A stretch of DNA of 64,000 nucleotides from Helicobacter cappadocius. GTDB taxonomy: Bacteria; Campylobacterota; Campylobacteria; Campylobacterales; Helicobacteraceae. Each line of letters starts with the position of its first letter. Positions within the stretch are counted from its first letter, which is position 1. This document shows positions 1 through 9,306 of the stretch, one piece after another. The stretch is taken from NCBI RefSeq assembly GCF_030688855.1, contig NZ_JAUYZK010000002.1, positions 1-64,000 of the forward strand. The letters are read 5' to 3'. The notes beneath the pieces are model-generated. The model was not told the origin of the DNA and made no database searches. It saw only the letters and a program-made list of their open reading frames with translations. The translations under genes were made by a program, and so were the position numbers.

Positions 1-2
1 AA

Positions 3-572
3 ATCCCCTTACTTGATGAAAATGGAAACCAAAGAATGAACCAAAATGGCAAACCTCTCTTTGAAATTGCCACAGAACCCATCTATCATATTATCGCAAG
101 AAAAGAAAAAGAGCTTGTATTTTTTGAAACAGATTATGAGGAAGTTAATCTCTCGGACATACGGAACATTAAACGCACTGAAAAATCTCTTAGCTTTAGT
201 GATGGTAAAAATGAATATTATTTTAATTTCTCTAAAAGTGTCTTGCAAAAAAAATTTTATATTCCTCAACAACACTCAAAAATCAATATTAATATCATTG
301 AGAATCCTTTTGATATTTTAAAGCAAATTGGAAAAAATATACTCCATTCTAATTTTAGACAAAATAATATTATCAATGATTATATTATTTTGCCACTTTT
401 TAGTTCAAAAGGAGAAAAAAATGTACCAAAAAGAAGTCAGCTAAATCAATGGAATGCAGGAGGAAAAGAAAGAAATTTAGATGAGGCTTATATACCAATT
501 CCTAAGATGATTCACAAGTTTTTTCCTGACTTCTTCCCTTTGATTATGTTTATCAAAAAGAAAGAAAATTAA
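3..572 (+). pseudogene. Partial, broken restriction endonuclease (NgoFVII-like C-terminal region)
   Basis: The frame is open to the left edge, so only the C-terminal part is present. The segment around residues 130-170 (motifs LNQWNAGG and EAYIPIPKMIHKFFP) resembles, from memory, the C-terminal DNA-binding part of NgoFVII-type and PLD-domain restriction endonucleases. The family normally continues after FFP with a conserved stretch ending in a KALMSNPN-like motif, which is absent here. The protein instead ends in a short lysine-rich tail, and a neighbouring frame from about 531 continues with PFDYVYQKERKL, which suggests a frameshift or small deletion. It sits beside an integrase remnant and a tRNA, so it is probably debris of a mobile restriction locus. 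The family call is moderate; the left truncation is certain. Confidence 0.5.
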
Positions 573-720
573 CAAAAAGTGCTGATTTTTGAAAATATCA
601 ATTTAAGTTATATTTAATATAAAATGACCAAAGCGATACAGAAGATTTGTCTATGTAATTGTCTAAAGAAGGGATATATTTTATATGTTTTGTGGATTTA
701 TTTTTAGGATCAAATGGTTT

Positions 721-737
721 AATAAGCTGAGCTTATT
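721..737 (+). terminator. Short hairpin, possible terminator
   Basis: AATAAGC and GCTTATT form a 7-bp stem around a 3-base loop, with weak T-richness after it. It lies about 150 bases after the broken restriction gene. The rest of 573-792 shows no gene. Confidence 0.4.
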
Positions 738-792
738 TTGCAATTCATTTTTACACCCTTATATATTAGAATAATTATATTATACTTAATTT

Positions 793-1316
793 TTATGTAA
801 CTCTTATTCTATCTAAATAATCAGCCCACCATTGAAGTAATGGTCTGATTTGTTCAGTATAATCAGCCTTGTGATTATATGCTTGAGTAACTTCATTTCC
901 AATATGATGATCTAAGACAGCTTCTTTTATTTCAAAAGAAATGTTATGTTCATTCTGATAGGTATCACAAAGGCTTCTGAAAGTTCCTCTAAAAGAATGC
1001 ACTATTTGTTTTCTTTCTCTTGATTCATCATTAAAGCCCATACTTCTGAGAGCTTTATTTAGTGATTCGCTAATGATTGGCTTTTTATGATCTTTGATAG
1101 AATGAAAAACCCACTCTCCAAAGCCTGTGAAAATTTGAATTTCTTTTAAAATGACAAGGGCTTGTTTAGAAAGAGGAAGTTTTGTTTTTGATAGCTATAA
1201 CGAAACTGCCAATATTTATGTCCAGTTCTATGTATTAAAATTCTTAAACCTTTTATGTCTGTTAAAGAATAATCCTTGTCTTTTGGTTTGGCATTTTTGA
1301 TCTCAATATCTGTCAT
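793..1316 (-). pseudogene. Tyrosine recombinase (P4-type integrase) remnant with internal deletion
   Basis: Two fragments of one integrase are visible on the minus strand. From an ATG at 1316 the N-terminal arm-binding region reads for 56 codons (start MTDIEIKNAKP, later GHKYWQFRYSY) and stops. From about 1198, in another frame, the C-terminal catalytic part begins (LPLSKQALVILKEI) and runs to 793. It keeps HSFRGTFR (HxxR box), the DHHIGN histidine and the AYN tyrosine near the end. The middle, including the core-binding domain and first catalytic arginine, is missing, so the enzyme cannot be active. The gene lies just beyond the 3' end of tRNA-Pro, the usual place for such integrases. Confidence 0.85.
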
Positions 1317-1431
1317 TTTTTTTGTTCCTTATATGTTCAATTCCCTAAATGGTGATTATGAGAGCTAAACTGGTTATAAAATTTATAAATATCAGATTAT
1401 ATCTTTTTTGTAACCACTTTTTGTGGGCTGT

Positions 1432-1465
1432 AATATGCTATGAATGGGATACAATATGCTATGAA
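1432..1465. repeat. Pair of 13-base direct repeats near the island end
   Basis: AATATGCTATGAA occurs at 1432-1444 and again at 1453-1465, 21 bases apart, between the integrase remnant and the tRNA-Pro 3' end. Position and spacing suit integrase arm-type binding sites; this is inference. Confidence 0.4.
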
Positions 1466-1489
1466 CGAAGATGAATGGAAGAAAATTGA

Positions 1490-1567
1490 TGGTCGGAGTA
1501 GCGGGATTCAAACCCACGACCTCACCCACCCCAAGGGTGCGCGCTAATCAGGCTGCGCTATACTCCG
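1490..1567 (-). tRNA. tRNA-Pro (anticodon GGG)
   Basis: The minus strand folds as a full cloverleaf: acceptor CGGAGTA with TACTCCG, D stem GCGC/GCGC, anticodon stem CACCC/GGGTG, 7-base loop TTGGGGT (anticodon GGG), T loop TTTGAATC, and encoded CCA at 1490-1492. Its 3' end faces the integrase remnant, so it is the likely former attachment site. Confidence 0.93.
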
Positions 1568-1624
1568 AAAAAATTGGAGTTGGTATTGTAGCATAAAAAA
1601 TGAGTTCTTAAGATTTTTGTATAA

Positions 1625-1643
1625 GAGGAATGTTTTTTGCTTC
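1625..1643 (+). promoter_or_regulatory. Possible sigma-54 promoter for flgI-flgJ-flgS
   Basis: GG at 1627-1628 and GC at 1639-1640 are separated by exactly 10 bases, and the downstream element reads TTGCTTC, matching the -24/-12 pattern. The predicted start near 1651 leaves about 27 bases before flgI. The -24 half is imperfect (GAGGAAT rather than TTGGAAC). Confidence 0.4.
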
Positions 1644-1677
1644 ATTTTGCTTAGTTAGCTAGAATTCTAAGGAGAGA

Positions 1678-2721
1678 ATGATGGTATTTTTGATCCATTT
1701 AAGACGATTTATTTTTATGATTTTATGTCTATTTAGTGTGAATGTGCAGGCTGAAAAAATAGGCGATATTGCTAGTATTGTTGGCGTCAGAGATAATCAA
1801 CTCATTGGTTATGGTTTGGTTATTGGTCTTAATGGGACAGGAGATAAAAACAGCTCAAAATTTACGATGCAGTCTATTGCCAATATGCTTGAGAGTGTGA
1901 ATGTCAAGATTTCTCCAGATGATATTAAATCTAAGAATGTGGCAGCAGTTATGATCACAGCTTCTTTGCCTTCATTTGCAAGACAGGGTGATAAAATTGA
2001 TATACAAATTTCTTCTATTGGAGATGCAAAGTCTATACAGGGAGGCACATTGATTATGACTCCCCTTACTGCGGTAGATGGCAATATTTATGCAATCGCA
2101 CAAGGGGCGGTAGTTTTGGGAAATTCTCAAAATGCTCTTTCGGCAACTGTGGTAAATGGGGCTACTATAGAGCGAGAGGTGACTTATGATTTGTATGATA
2201 AAACAGGAATGAGCTTGAGTTTGAAAAAATCTAGTTTTCAAAACGCAGTTAAGATTCAAAATGCAATCAATAAAGTTTTTGGTTCAGATATTGCACTAGC
2301 AATCGATCCTAGAACAATTAAGATCGTTCGTCCAAAAAATCTAAGCATGATAGAATTTCTAGCGTTGGTGCAAGAGGTTAATGTTGATTATAGCAATAGT
2401 GATAAAATTATCATTGATGAAAAATCAGGAACTATTGTTGCAGGTGTGGGCATTATTGTTCATCCTGTGATGGTTAGTAGCGGAGATATAACTATAAAAA
2501 TCACAAAAGATCCATTAGATGATGATAATGCACAAAAAATAGATGCAAACACAACCTTTGATGCTAAACAAAATACTCTTAGTTCTAATGGTAAGTTCGC
2601 TACTATCTCAAGTGTTGTTAAAGCTCTGCAAAGAATGGGTGCGAGTGCCAAAAGTATGATTTCTATATTAGAGGCTATGAAAAGAAGCGGTGCTATTAGT
2701 GCTGAAATCGAGGTGATATGA
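1678..2721 (+). CDS. flgI: Flagellar P-ring protein FlgI
   Basis: FlgI polymerises into the periplasmic P ring around the flagellar rod. The 347-residue product has the usual length, a hydrophobic N-terminal signal ending near NVQA, and the family opening [21 protein letters not shown] followed by GLNGTGDK. Two adjacent ATG codons (1678 and 1681) are possible starts; AAGGAG at 1669-1674 spaces better to 1681, so the protein may be one residue shorter. Its stop overlaps the start of the rod-binding gene downstream, showing an operon. A sigma-54-like site lies upstream. Confidence 0.95.
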   Translation: MMVFLIHLRRFIFMILCLFSVNVQAEKIGDIASIVGVRDNQLIGYGLVIGLNGTGDKNSSKFTMQSIANMLESVNVKISPDDIKSKNVAAVMITASLPSFARQGDKIDIQISSIGDAKSIQGGTLIMTPLTAVDGNIYAIAQGAVVLGNSQNALSATVVNGATIEREVTYDLYDKTGMSLSLKKSSFQNAVKIQNAINKVFGSDIALAIDPRTIKIVRPKNLSMIEFLALVQEVNVDYSNSDKIIIDEKSGTIVAGVGIIVHPVMVSSGDITIKITKDPLDDDNAQKIDANTTFDAKQNTLSSNGKFATISSVVKALQRMGASAKSMISILEAMKRSGAISAEIEVI

Positions 2722-3023
2722 TGAAGTTAGATGTGAATTCCATTTATAGTAACTATCAAACTGATAAGGTTTTGAAACAATCAGATCTCAAAGGTGATGA
2801 TAAAAAACTAAAAAAACAAACTGATGAATTTGAAGCATTGATATTGAAATTTTTTCTTGATACATCCTTAAAACTTGATAACCCCTTGTATCCAAAAGAA
2901 GCTGGAACAGAAATATATCAGGCCATGTATAAAGAGAATTTATCCAAAGAACTGAGCGGAAGTTTTGGCTATAGTGAATTGTTATTTAATTTTCTAAAAG
3001 AACAAGAAGTTGGAAAAAGATAA
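2718..3023 (+). CDS. flgJ: FlgJ-type rod-binding protein (no muramidase domain)
   Basis: This 101-residue protein matches the N-terminal rod-binding domain of FlgJ: the segment from about 32 to 95 has [14 protein letters not shown], then a [14 protein letters not shown] stretch. It caps or scaffolds the growing flagellar rod. The C-terminal muramidase domain of enteric FlgJ is absent, as is usual in this class, so cell-wall opening must use a separate enzyme. It overlaps flgI by ATGA and the kinase gene downstream by 14 bases, so the three are probably translationally coupled. Confidence 0.85.
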   Translation: MMKLDVNSIYSNYQTDKVLKQSDLKGDDKKLKKQTDEFEALILKFFLDTSLKLDNPLYPKEAGTEIYQAMYKENLSKELSGSFGYSELLFNFLKEQEVGKR

Positions 3024-4080
3024 AAATACCTTAGAGTTTGAGGATGCTTCAACTCTATCGGATGAAAAGGTTATTGGAAAAGAAATGCTTGAAAAGATTA
3101 GCTCCAATGATAAAAATGAGCTTTTAGAGTTATTAAATGAGTTTATTTTACAAACCTATAAAATAGAAAAAGAATTCAAAGATTACAAGGCACTTTATGA
3201 ATGGGTGATAGAAATTCTTCCTCAAGCAATTTGGGTGATCAATAATAATGGAAGTTTTTTCTATAAAAATACCTTAGCATCGCAAATAGAGAGTATTTTT
3301 GAAGAAGCAAAAAAACATAATTTTAATGGTGAAATTGAAGGAGATGAAAAAACTTATCTTTTTCAAAGTAATAGTATTCAAAATAGACAGGTTGTAGCAG
3401 CTACAGATATTACTTTGCAAAAAAGACAAGAACGTCTAGCTTCGATGGGGCAGGTTTCAGCACATCTTGCACATGAAATCCGTAATCCTATTGGCTCTAT
3501 TTCAATCCTTACATCTACATTATTAAAACGAAGTGACAATAGTTTAAAACCTATTGTTTTTGAAATACAAAAATCCCTCTGGAGAGTGGAACGAATAATC
3601 AGTGCTACACTTCTATTTTCAAAAGGAGTAAGTGCACAGAAAAACTTACACAATTTAATGGAATTGAAAAATGATATTGAAGATGTAATTGAGCAATACA
3701 CTTATTCAAAACAGATAGATATTTTGTTTGATTTTCAAGATAAGGAAGCATTATTTGATTTAGATTTGATGGGAATAGTGATGCAAAATTTTGTTTATAA
3801 CTCTATTGATGCCATTGAAGATAATGATAATTTAAGTAATGGTCAGATTTTGATCAAAGCAGGGGTTATAGATAATCAGATTATTTTTTCTATCAGCGAT
3901 AATGGAAAACCTATAGAAAATAAAAATCTGCTTTTTGAACCCTTTAAGACTACAAAACTTAAGGGTAATGGACTTGGATTAGCTTTATCATTACAAATAG
4001 TTGAGGCTCATAATGGTAGCATAAAGCTTTTAGATCAAGAACAAAAAATCTTTGAAATAAAAATCCCTAATTTTTTATAA
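3010..4080 (+). CDS. flgS: Sensor histidine kinase FlgS (flagellar regulation)
   Basis: FlgS phosphorylates the sigma-54 activator FlgR to switch on hook and later flagellar genes in Helicobacter and Campylobacter. The 356-residue protein has no membrane segment, so it is cytoplasmic. It has a PAS-like region near 60-125, an H box with [12 protein letters not shown] near 155-165, an N box [14 protein letters not shown] near 260, and G boxes ending [19 protein letters not shown]. The start is TTG inside flgJ with a weak ribosome site; an ATG at 3085 is an alternative. The order flgI, flgJ, flgS, napA is the same as I recall for H. pylori. Confidence 0.9.
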   Translation: MEKDKNTLEFEDASTLSDEKVIGKEMLEKISSNDKNELLELLNEFILQTYKIEKEFKDYKALYEWVIEILPQAIWVINNNGSFFYKNTLASQIESIFEEAKKHNFNGEIEGDEKTYLFQSNSIQNRQVVAATDITLQKRQERLASMGQVSAHLAHEIRNPIGSISILTSTLLKRSDNSLKPIVFEIQKSLWRVERIISATLLFSKGVSAQKNLHNLMELKNDIEDVIEQYTYSKQIDILFDFQDKEALFDLDLMGIVMQNFVYNSIDAIEDNDNLSNGQILIKAGVIDNQIIFSISDNGKPIENKNLLFEPFKTTKLKGNGLGLALSLQIVEAHNGSIKLLDQEQKIFEIKIPNFL

Positions 4081-4106
4081 TTCTCGTCTTATTTACTATT
4101 TTGGTA

Positions 4107-4134
4107 TATGATTAATCCATTATCTAATTGATAA
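4107..4134 (+). promoter_or_regulatory. Possible napA promoter with palindromic operator
   Basis: TATGAT at 4107-4112 could be a -10 box preceded by TTGGTA. TTATC-TAATT-GATAA at 4120-4134 is a perfect short palindrome over the expected start site. It could be a Fur or PerR operator, but AT-rich palindromes arise easily here. Confidence 0.3.
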
Positions 4135-4160
4135 AATTTTTCTACAAAAAAGGATTTTAA

Positions 4161-4595
4161 ATGAGCGTTGTAAAATTACTTAAACAGCTTCAAGCTGATT
4201 CGATTGTACTTTTTATGAAAATTCATAATTTCCATTGGAATGTAAAAGGTTCAGATTTTTATCATACACACAAAGCAACTGAAGAAATTTACGAAAAATT
4301 TGCAGATATGTTTGATGATCTTGCAGAGAGGATTGTTCAATTGGGCGATAAACCAGTTGTTACACTTACTGAAGCTCTTGCTAGTGCAAAAGTCAAAGAA
4401 GAAACCAAGACAGATTTCAAATCCGATAGTATTTTTAAAGCTATTTTGGTTGATTATGAATATCTTGAAAAAGAATTCAAAAAATTATCCGAACTTTCAG
4501 ATAAAGAAAAAGATAAGGTCACAGCTTCTTATGCTGATGAACAAGTTGCTAGTTTGCAAAAATCTATTTGGATGCTTAAAGCACACTTGGGTTAA
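4161..4595 (+). CDS. napA: Dps-family ferritin NapA (neutrophil-activating protein homologue)
   Basis: The product is a 144-residue mini-ferritin that forms 12-subunit shells, oxidises and stores iron and shields DNA from peroxide. The inter-subunit ferroxidase ligands are all present at the same numbers as in H. pylori NapA: His25, His37, Asp52 and Glu56, with Trp26 beside His25. The H. pylori protein also activates neutrophils; whether this one does is unknown. The ribosome site is AAAGGA about 7 bases before the ATG. It has its own upstream region and a downstream hairpin, so it is probably monocistronic. Confidence 0.95.
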   Translation: MSVVKLLKQLQADSIVLFMKIHNFHWNVKGSDFYHTHKATEEIYEKFADMFDDLAERIVQLGDKPVVTLTEALASAKVKEETKTDFKSDSIFKAILVDYEYLEKEFKKLSELSDKEKDKVTASYADEQVASLQKSIWMLKAHLG

Positions 4596-4603
4596 TTTTT
4601 TAA

Positions 4604-4623
4604 CCCTCCTTTCCTATGGAGGG
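4604..4623 (+). terminator. Hairpin after napA
   Basis: CCCTCC and GGAGGG form a 6-bp GC-rich stem around an 8-base loop, 9 bases after the napA stop, with T-rich sequence some bases later. Confidence 0.5.
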
Positions 4624-4857
4624 GAGTGTATTTTAAGGTTTTTTCCAATCTTTAATCCCTCTTTTATGGTAACTCAGATAAATTTGTCTATAAGTCATTT
4701 TGTTGAAAAATACATAGTTATTGATGGTAATCCAAACGAATTTTACACCCCTCCAGAATATTAAAAAATCAAAATATATCATCATAAGTTGATTTTCTGG
4801 GAAGTTTTTAAAGTTTTTATGTTAATGTAATACATATCAAAAAATTAAAGGAATCAA

Positions 4858-5697
4858 ATGAAAAATTTAAAAAAGTTCTTTGTAATAGGCTTTATAGGGC
4901 TTCTTAGTATTTTTGTAGTTGCTTGTTCAGATACTAAAGATCAAGATGGTATTTCTTCTATTAAAAAAAGAGATGTTTTAAGAGTGGGCGTTTTTAGTGA
5001 CAAACCTCCTTTTGGATTTATTAATGCACAAGGACAATATGATGGATTTGATGTATATATTTCCAAAAAAATCGCAAAAGATATGCTTGGAGATGAATCG
5101 AAAATAGAATTTATTCCAGTTGAAGCAATGTCTAGGGTTGAATTCATCAAATCGGGCAAAGTTGATATCATCATGGCTAATTTTACCAAGACAAAAGAAA
5201 GAGAAGAAGTTGTTGATTTTGCCATGCCTTATATGAAGGTTGCACTTGGAGTTGTTTCTAAAAATGGAGAAATAAAAAGTATCGATGATCTCAAAGATAA
5301 ACCACTGATTGTTAATAAGGGGACCACTGCAGATTTTTATTTCAGCAAAAATTATCCTGATATAAAACTACTTAAATACGATCAAAATACTGAAGCATTT
5401 CAAGCTTTGAAAGATGGTAGAGCAGATGCATTAGCACATGATAATACTTTATTATTCGCTTGGGCAAAAGAAAATCCAGGTTTTGTAGTTAGCATATCTT
5501 CTTTAGGCGATGAACAAGTTATTGCTCCAGCAGTAAAGAAGGGCAATAAAGAACTTTTGGAGTGGCTAAATAATGAAATAAAAACTCTAAATGAAGATGG
5601 TTTTATCAAACAAGCTTATGATGCTACACTTGCTCCAATTTACGGAACTGAAGTGGATCCAGCTTCTGTAATTTTTGAAGAAGATACTAAAAACTAA
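4858..5697 (+). CDS. cjaA: CjaA-like cysteine/amino-acid ABC transporter binding lipoprotein
   Basis: This 279-residue protein has a lipoprotein signal with lipobox VVAC (Cys23) and a family 3 solute-binding fold. Its sequence follows Campylobacter CjaA closely from memory: RVGVFSDKPPFGFIN, ANFTKTKEREEVVDFAMPYMKVALG, VNKGTTADFYFSKNYP, and AHDNTLLFAWAKENP. CjaA binds cysteine and is a known surface antigen. No permease or ATPase gene is adjacent, so the transporter must be completed from elsewhere. The stop abuts the convergent prfA stop with no spacer. Confidence 0.9.
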   Translation: MKNLKKFFVIGFIGLLSIFVVACSDTKDQDGISSIKKRDVLRVGVFSDKPPFGFINAQGQYDGFDVYISKKIAKDMLGDESKIEFIPVEAMSRVEFIKSGKVDIIMANFTKTKEREEVVDFAMPYMKVALGVVSKNGEIKSIDDLKDKPLIVNKGTTADFYFSKNYPDIKLLKYDQNTEAFQALKDGRADALAHDNTLLFAWAKENPGFVVSISSLGDEQVIAPAVKKGNKELLEWLNNEIKTLNEDGFIKQAYDATLAPIYGTEVDPASVIFEEDTKN

Positions 5698-6759
5698 TTA
5701 TTCTCCGCCCATTGCTTCGCTTTGGGCACTTGCAGTCAGTGGATCAATAATCATATCAAGGGTTCCAGATAGCATTATTTCTTCAAGACTATAAAGAGTT
5801 AGACCTATCCGATGATCTGTGAGACGATTTTGAGGATAGTTGTATGTCCGTATTCGTTCGCTCCTATCTCCGCTTCCTACCTGAGATTTTCTCGCTTCTG
5901 AATTCTGAGTTTTTTGTTCATCTATTTGAGCTTCATAGATACGAGCTTTTAAGATTTTCATTGCTTTATCTTTATTTTTATGTTGAGATTTTTCATCTTG
6001 CATGGATACACTGATTCCTGTGGGGATATGAGTGATACGAACAGCAGAATCAGTGGTATTTACCGATTGCCCCCCATGCCCACCTGCACGAAATACATCT
6101 ACTTTTAGATCGTTTGGGTTGATGTTCACTTCCACATCATCCACTTCTGGCATAATTGCTACGGTAATGGCTGAGGTATGAATTCTACCTTGTGATTCTG
6201 TTTCAGGAACTCTCTGTACTCTGTGCGTTCCTGCTTCATATTTAAGTCTAGAGTACGCTCCTTTTCCCTTGATAAGTGCAATCACTTCCTTATATCCGCC
6301 AAAATTATTTTCACTTGAACTGATTATCTCAACTTTCCATTTTTTAATATCTGCATATCGACAATAGGCACGAAAAAGATCTCCTACAAAAATTCCTGCT
6401 TCATCACCACCTGTTCCAGCTCGTAGTTCTAAATAAATATTTTTATTGTCGTTTGGATCTTTGGGCATAAGGAGTATTTTTATTTCTAATTCTAGATTAT
6501 TTTTTTCTACCTCTAATATTTTTAACTCTTCTTTGGCAAGTTCACCTAGTTCCTTATCTTCCAATAAGGATTTATTTTCTTTGATGGATTCTAATGTTTG
6601 AATGTATTTTTTTGCATTTTGTGCGATTTCTCCAATATCACTCTGCTCTTTGCTTAAAGATGTTAGTCTTTTGATGTCCGCAATAACTTCGGAGTTTGAA
6701 AGCAATGAAGAAATTTCGTCATAGCGTTGAATGATGGGTATGAGTTTGTTTACAAGCAT
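5698..6759 (-). CDS. prfA: Peptide chain release factor 1
   Basis: RF1 recognises UAA and UAG and releases the finished peptide. The 353-residue length is standard. The catalytic GGQ lies in [18 protein letters not shown], followed by the ITHIPTGI stretch; the [12 protein letters not shown]-like segment (here [13 protein letters not shown]) and the C-terminal [22 protein letters not shown] are present. It lies downstream of rpsT on the same strand with a 62-base gap. The order prfA, rpsT, glmM, lspA matches H. pylori from memory. Confidence 0.97.
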   Translation of the reverse strand: MLVNKLIPIIQRYDEISSLLSNSEVIADIKRLTSLSKEQSDIGEIAQNAKKYIQTLESIKENKSLLEDKELGELAKEELKILEVEKNNLELEIKILLMPKDPNDNKNIYLELRAGTGGDEAGIFVGDLFRAYCRYADIKKWKVEIISSSENNFGGYKEVIALIKGKGAYSRLKYEAGTHRVQRVPETESQGRIHTSAITVAIMPEVDDVEVNINPNDLKVDVFRAGGHGGQSVNTTDSAVRITHIPTGISVSMQDEKSQHKNKDKAMKILKARIYEAQIDEQKTQNSEARKSQVGSGDRSERIRTYNYPQNRLTDHRIGLTLYSLEEIMLSGTLDMIIDPLTASAQSEAMGGE

Positions 6760-6821
6760 TAGAAAGCCCCTACAATTACAAAGTCAATAAAGAGACTTTA
6801 AAGAGCTAACCACCAAAGAAT

Positions 6822-7097
6822 TTACGCGACTTTGGTGGCAATTTTTTTGACAGAAGCGTTAAGTCTAGAAACCCTTCTTGAGGCTGTATTTTTTTTGATA
6901 ATACCCTTGCTGACAAATTTATGTAGCTCTTTATTTGCTATTTTTAAGCTTTCTTGAGCTTTTGCTATATCGTTTGCATTGACTGCTTCGCGAACTGCTT
7001 TGATGATATTTTTGATTCTAGTTCTATAATATCTGTTTCTCTCAGTTCTTTTTTCGGTTTGTCTGATTCTTTTTTCTGCAGATTTATGATTCGCCAT
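6822..7097 (-). CDS. rpsT: 30S ribosomal protein S20
   Basis: The product is a small basic primary binding protein of 16S rRNA. The 91-residue product opens [29 protein letters not shown] and ends in a helix rich in lysine, arginine and alanine, as expected. It is divergent from glmM across a 112-base region, and a CATAAT-like -10 box lies on the minus strand near 7139. Confidence 0.97.
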   Translation of the reverse strand: MANHKSAEKRIRQTEKRTERNRYYRTRIKNIIKAVREAVNANDIAKAQESLKIANKELHKFVSKGIIKKNTASRRVSRLNASVKKIATKVA

Positions 7098-7209
7098 TGT
7101 TTGGTTAATCCTTTTATAATTTTTTATAGGGCAGAATTATGCCTTAGATTTGATTAAAAGTAGTTTAAAATTACGCGTTAGAATTTACCCCTTTTACGGA
7201 GATTAATAA

Positions 7210-8547
7210 ATGAAGATTTTTGGAACTGATGGAGTTAGAGGGAAGGCTGGAATAGATATTACTCCTATCCTTACGATAAAATTAGGAATTGTCGCTGGGC
7301 TGTATTTTCGCAAACATTCCATCACCAATAAGATTTTGGTAGGTAAGGATACTCGAAAAAGTGGATATATGATAGAAAATGCACTTGTAAGTGCTTTGAC
7401 TTCTGTGGGGTATGATGTGATACAGGTAGGACCTATGCCCACTCCATCAATTGCATTTTTAACCGAAGATATGCGATGTGATGCAGGTATCATGATCAGT
7501 GCTTCTCATAATCCCTATGAAGATAATGGAATCAAATTTTTTAATCGATTTGGCTACAAATTAGATGAAAGTGCTGAAGTTGAGATTGAGAAATTATTTG
7601 ACAATGAAGAGCTTATTGAAAGTAGCTATAAAACAGGATTGGAAATAGGTAGTTCCAAACGTATTGATGATGTGATAGGTCGCTATATTGTACATATAAA
7701 AAATTCCTTCCCTAAAAATCTTACTCTGCAGGGAATTCGAGTGGTTGTAGATGCTGCAAATGGTGCTGGATACAAGGTCGCTCCGACAATATTTAGCGAA
7801 CTAGGAGCAGATGTAGTGGTTATCAACAATAAACCTAATGGTTATAATATCAATGAGCAGTGCGGGGCTATGCACCCCTTATCTCTTAGCAATGAAGTTA
7901 GACGTTATCGTGCTGATATTGGGTTTGCACTTGATGGAGATGCTGATAGACTTGTGGTGGTTGATAATAAGGGAAATGTAGTTGATGGCGATAAGCTTAT
8001 CGGGGTTTTGGGTGTATATCAAAAGAAGATCGGAGGTCTAAAAAACAATAAGCTTGTAACCACCGTAATGAGTAATCTCGCACTTGAGGAATATCTGAAG
8101 AAAAATCATATTGAGCTCATTAGAAGTAATGTTGGGGACAAATATGTTTGTGATGAAATGCAAAAAAATGGGGCCAGTTTGGGAGGAGAACAGAGCGGGC
8201 ATATTATTTTTGGTGATTATGCAAAGACAGGAGATGGTCTTCTCAGTGCTCTTCAGGTAATGGCAGCATTAAATGAGAGTGGTAAAAAAAGTTCAGATTT
8301 GTTCAATGCTTTTGAGCTTTATCCTCAAAAATTAATCAATTTAAATGTTGAACAAAAAATTCCATTGGATTGTATTACTGGATATGAAGAAAAAATTCAA
8401 AAAATCTCCTCATTGGGTATGCGTCATCTTATTAGATATTCTGGTACGGAGAATAAATTACGTATTCTACTAGAAGGAAAAGATAAGACATTGCTTGAAT
8501 CAAATATTAAAGATTTGAGCGAATTTCTCAAAAATAAACTCTCTTAG
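7210..8547 (+). CDS. glmM: Phosphoglucosamine mutase
   Basis: GlmM interconverts glucosamine-6-phosphate and glucosamine-1-phosphate, feeding UDP-GlcNAc to peptidoglycan and LPS. The 445-residue protein has the phosphoserine loop ISASHNP with Ser99 (same number as H. pylori), the metal loop DGDADR, the sugar loop GGEQSGH, and the phosphate loop [10 protein letters not shown]. The gene begins 7 bases after GGAG. It is 8 bases upstream of lspA, as in H. pylori, where the pair was once called ureC and ureD because urease follows. Confidence 0.97.
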   Translation: MKIFGTDGVRGKAGIDITPILTIKLGIVAGLYFRKHSITNKILVGKDTRKSGYMIENALVSALTSVGYDVIQVGPMPTPSIAFLTEDMRCDAGIMISASHNPYEDNGIKFFNRFGYKLDESAEVEIEKLFDNEELIESSYKTGLEIGSSKRIDDVIGRYIVHIKNSFPKNLTLQGIRVVVDAANGAGYKVAPTIFSELGADVVVINNKPNGYNINEQCGAMHPLSLSNEVRRYRADIGFALDGDADRLVVVDNKGNVVDGDKLIGVLGVYQKKIGGLKNNKLVTTVMSNLALEEYLKKNHIELIRSNVGDKYVCDEMQKNGASLGGEQSGHIIFGDYAKTGDGLLSALQVMAALNESGKKSSDLFNAFELYPQKLINLNVEQKIPLDCITGYEEKIQKISSLGMRHLIRYSGTENKLRILLEGKDKTLLESNIKDLSEFLKNKLS

Positions 8548-8555
8548 GAGATGCA

Positions 8556-9005
8556 ATGAAAAAGAGTCTTTTTATTTTTATTTTTTTATTTTTGGTAATT
8601 TTTGTGTTAGATCAATGGATTAAATATCTAGTAGTGAATGGATTTGATTATCAAAGCGAGGCCGTTTCTATTATGCTTGTTTATAATAAAGGTGTTGCCT
8701 TTTCTATGCTTAGTTTTTTGGGCTCTGCTTTGAAATATATTCAAATAATTCTAGTGCTTGTGGTATGGATAATGTTGCTTCGTCAAAGAGAATTTTTTAT
8801 TCAAAATCATTGTATTTTCGGGATCATTTTTGGGGCAGGTTGTTCGAATATACTTGATAGATTTACTTATGCAGGAGTAGTAGATTATATCCATTGGCAC
8901 TATATTATTGAATTTCCTGCAGTGTTTAACTTTGCTGATGTGATGATTGATATTGGAGTGGGAATTTTGATTTTAAAAATGTTGTTTTTAAGTAAAACTA
9001 AATAA
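8556..9005 (+). CDS. lspA: Lipoprotein signal peptidase (signal peptidase II)
   Basis: LspA cleaves lipoprotein signal peptides in the inner membrane after lipid attachment. The 149-residue product has four membrane spans and the two catalytic aspartates in GCSNILDRFTYAGVVDYIH and FNFADVMIDIG. VYNKGVAFSML matches the conserved NxGxAFS box. AGGAG precedes the ATG. Substrates in this window include the CjaA-like protein and the lipoproteins at 20920-22955. Confidence 0.96.
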   Translation: MKKSLFIFIFLFLVIFVLDQWIKYLVVNGFDYQSEAVSIMLVYNKGVAFSMLSFLGSALKYIQIILVLVVWIMLLRQREFFIQNHCIFGIIFGAGCSNILDRFTYAGVVDYIHWHYIIEFPAVFNFADVMIDIGVGILILKMLFLSKTK

Positions 9006-9036
9006 TGCTTAGTATATAATCTCTGTCCTAAAATTC

Positions 9037-9112
9037 GGTCGCGTAGCTCAGTTGGTAGAGCACTACCTTGACATGGTAGTGGTCGTTGGTTCAAATCCAA
9101 TCGTGGCCACCA
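9037..9112 (+). tRNA. tRNA-Val (anticodon GAC)
   Basis: The gene is a full cloverleaf with acceptor GGTCGCG/CGTGGCC, D arm GCTC/GAGC, anticodon stem CTACC/GGTAG around TTGACAT (anticodon GAC), T arm TTGGTTCAAATCCAA and encoded CCA. It lies 31 bases after lspA and directly precedes the secretion cassette. Confidence 0.95.
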
Positions 9113-9114
9113 TT
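9106..9114. repeat. Left copy of 9-base repeat bounding the secretion cassette
   Basis: GCCACCATT here spans the tRNA-Val 3' end (including CCA) and two following bases. The same nine bases recur at 19972-19980, at the stop codon of TpsA. Both copies were read directly; the attachment-site reading is inference. Confidence 0.45.
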
Positions 9115-9282
9115 CATATTAGTTAAATACTTTCATTAAATTCTTCTAATCTAATCTTTAATATTAAATTTATTTTTTAATAATATTTTTATATTGTTTT
9201 ATATTGAAATAAATATATTGATTTTAATATAAAATATGAAGCTATATAGTATTTATTTTCCAATCTTTCAAATAATTTTTTA

Positions 9283-9306
9283 TAATAATAATTATTTTGT
9301 TATAAT
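9283..9306 (+). promoter_or_regulatory. Fur-box-like palindrome and -10 box of the secretion operon
   Basis: TAATAATAATTATTT at 9283-9297 matches 14 of 15 positions of the palindrome TAATAATnATTATTA described for iron-bound H. pylori Fur. TATAAT at 9301-9306 is a good -10 box, so bound repressor would cover the promoter. The surrounding 250 bases are very AT-rich and hold no gene, which weakens the statistical case. Confidence 0.45.

Noticed and set aside
4596-4857. A reading frame overlapping the napA end and running to 4764
   Set aside because: It is mostly the napA sequence in another frame, with no ribosome site or recognisable domain in the unique part.
8900-9100. Minus-strand frame across the lspA end and tRNA-Val
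   Set aside because: It reads through a tRNA gene antisense and is a known kind of false gene.
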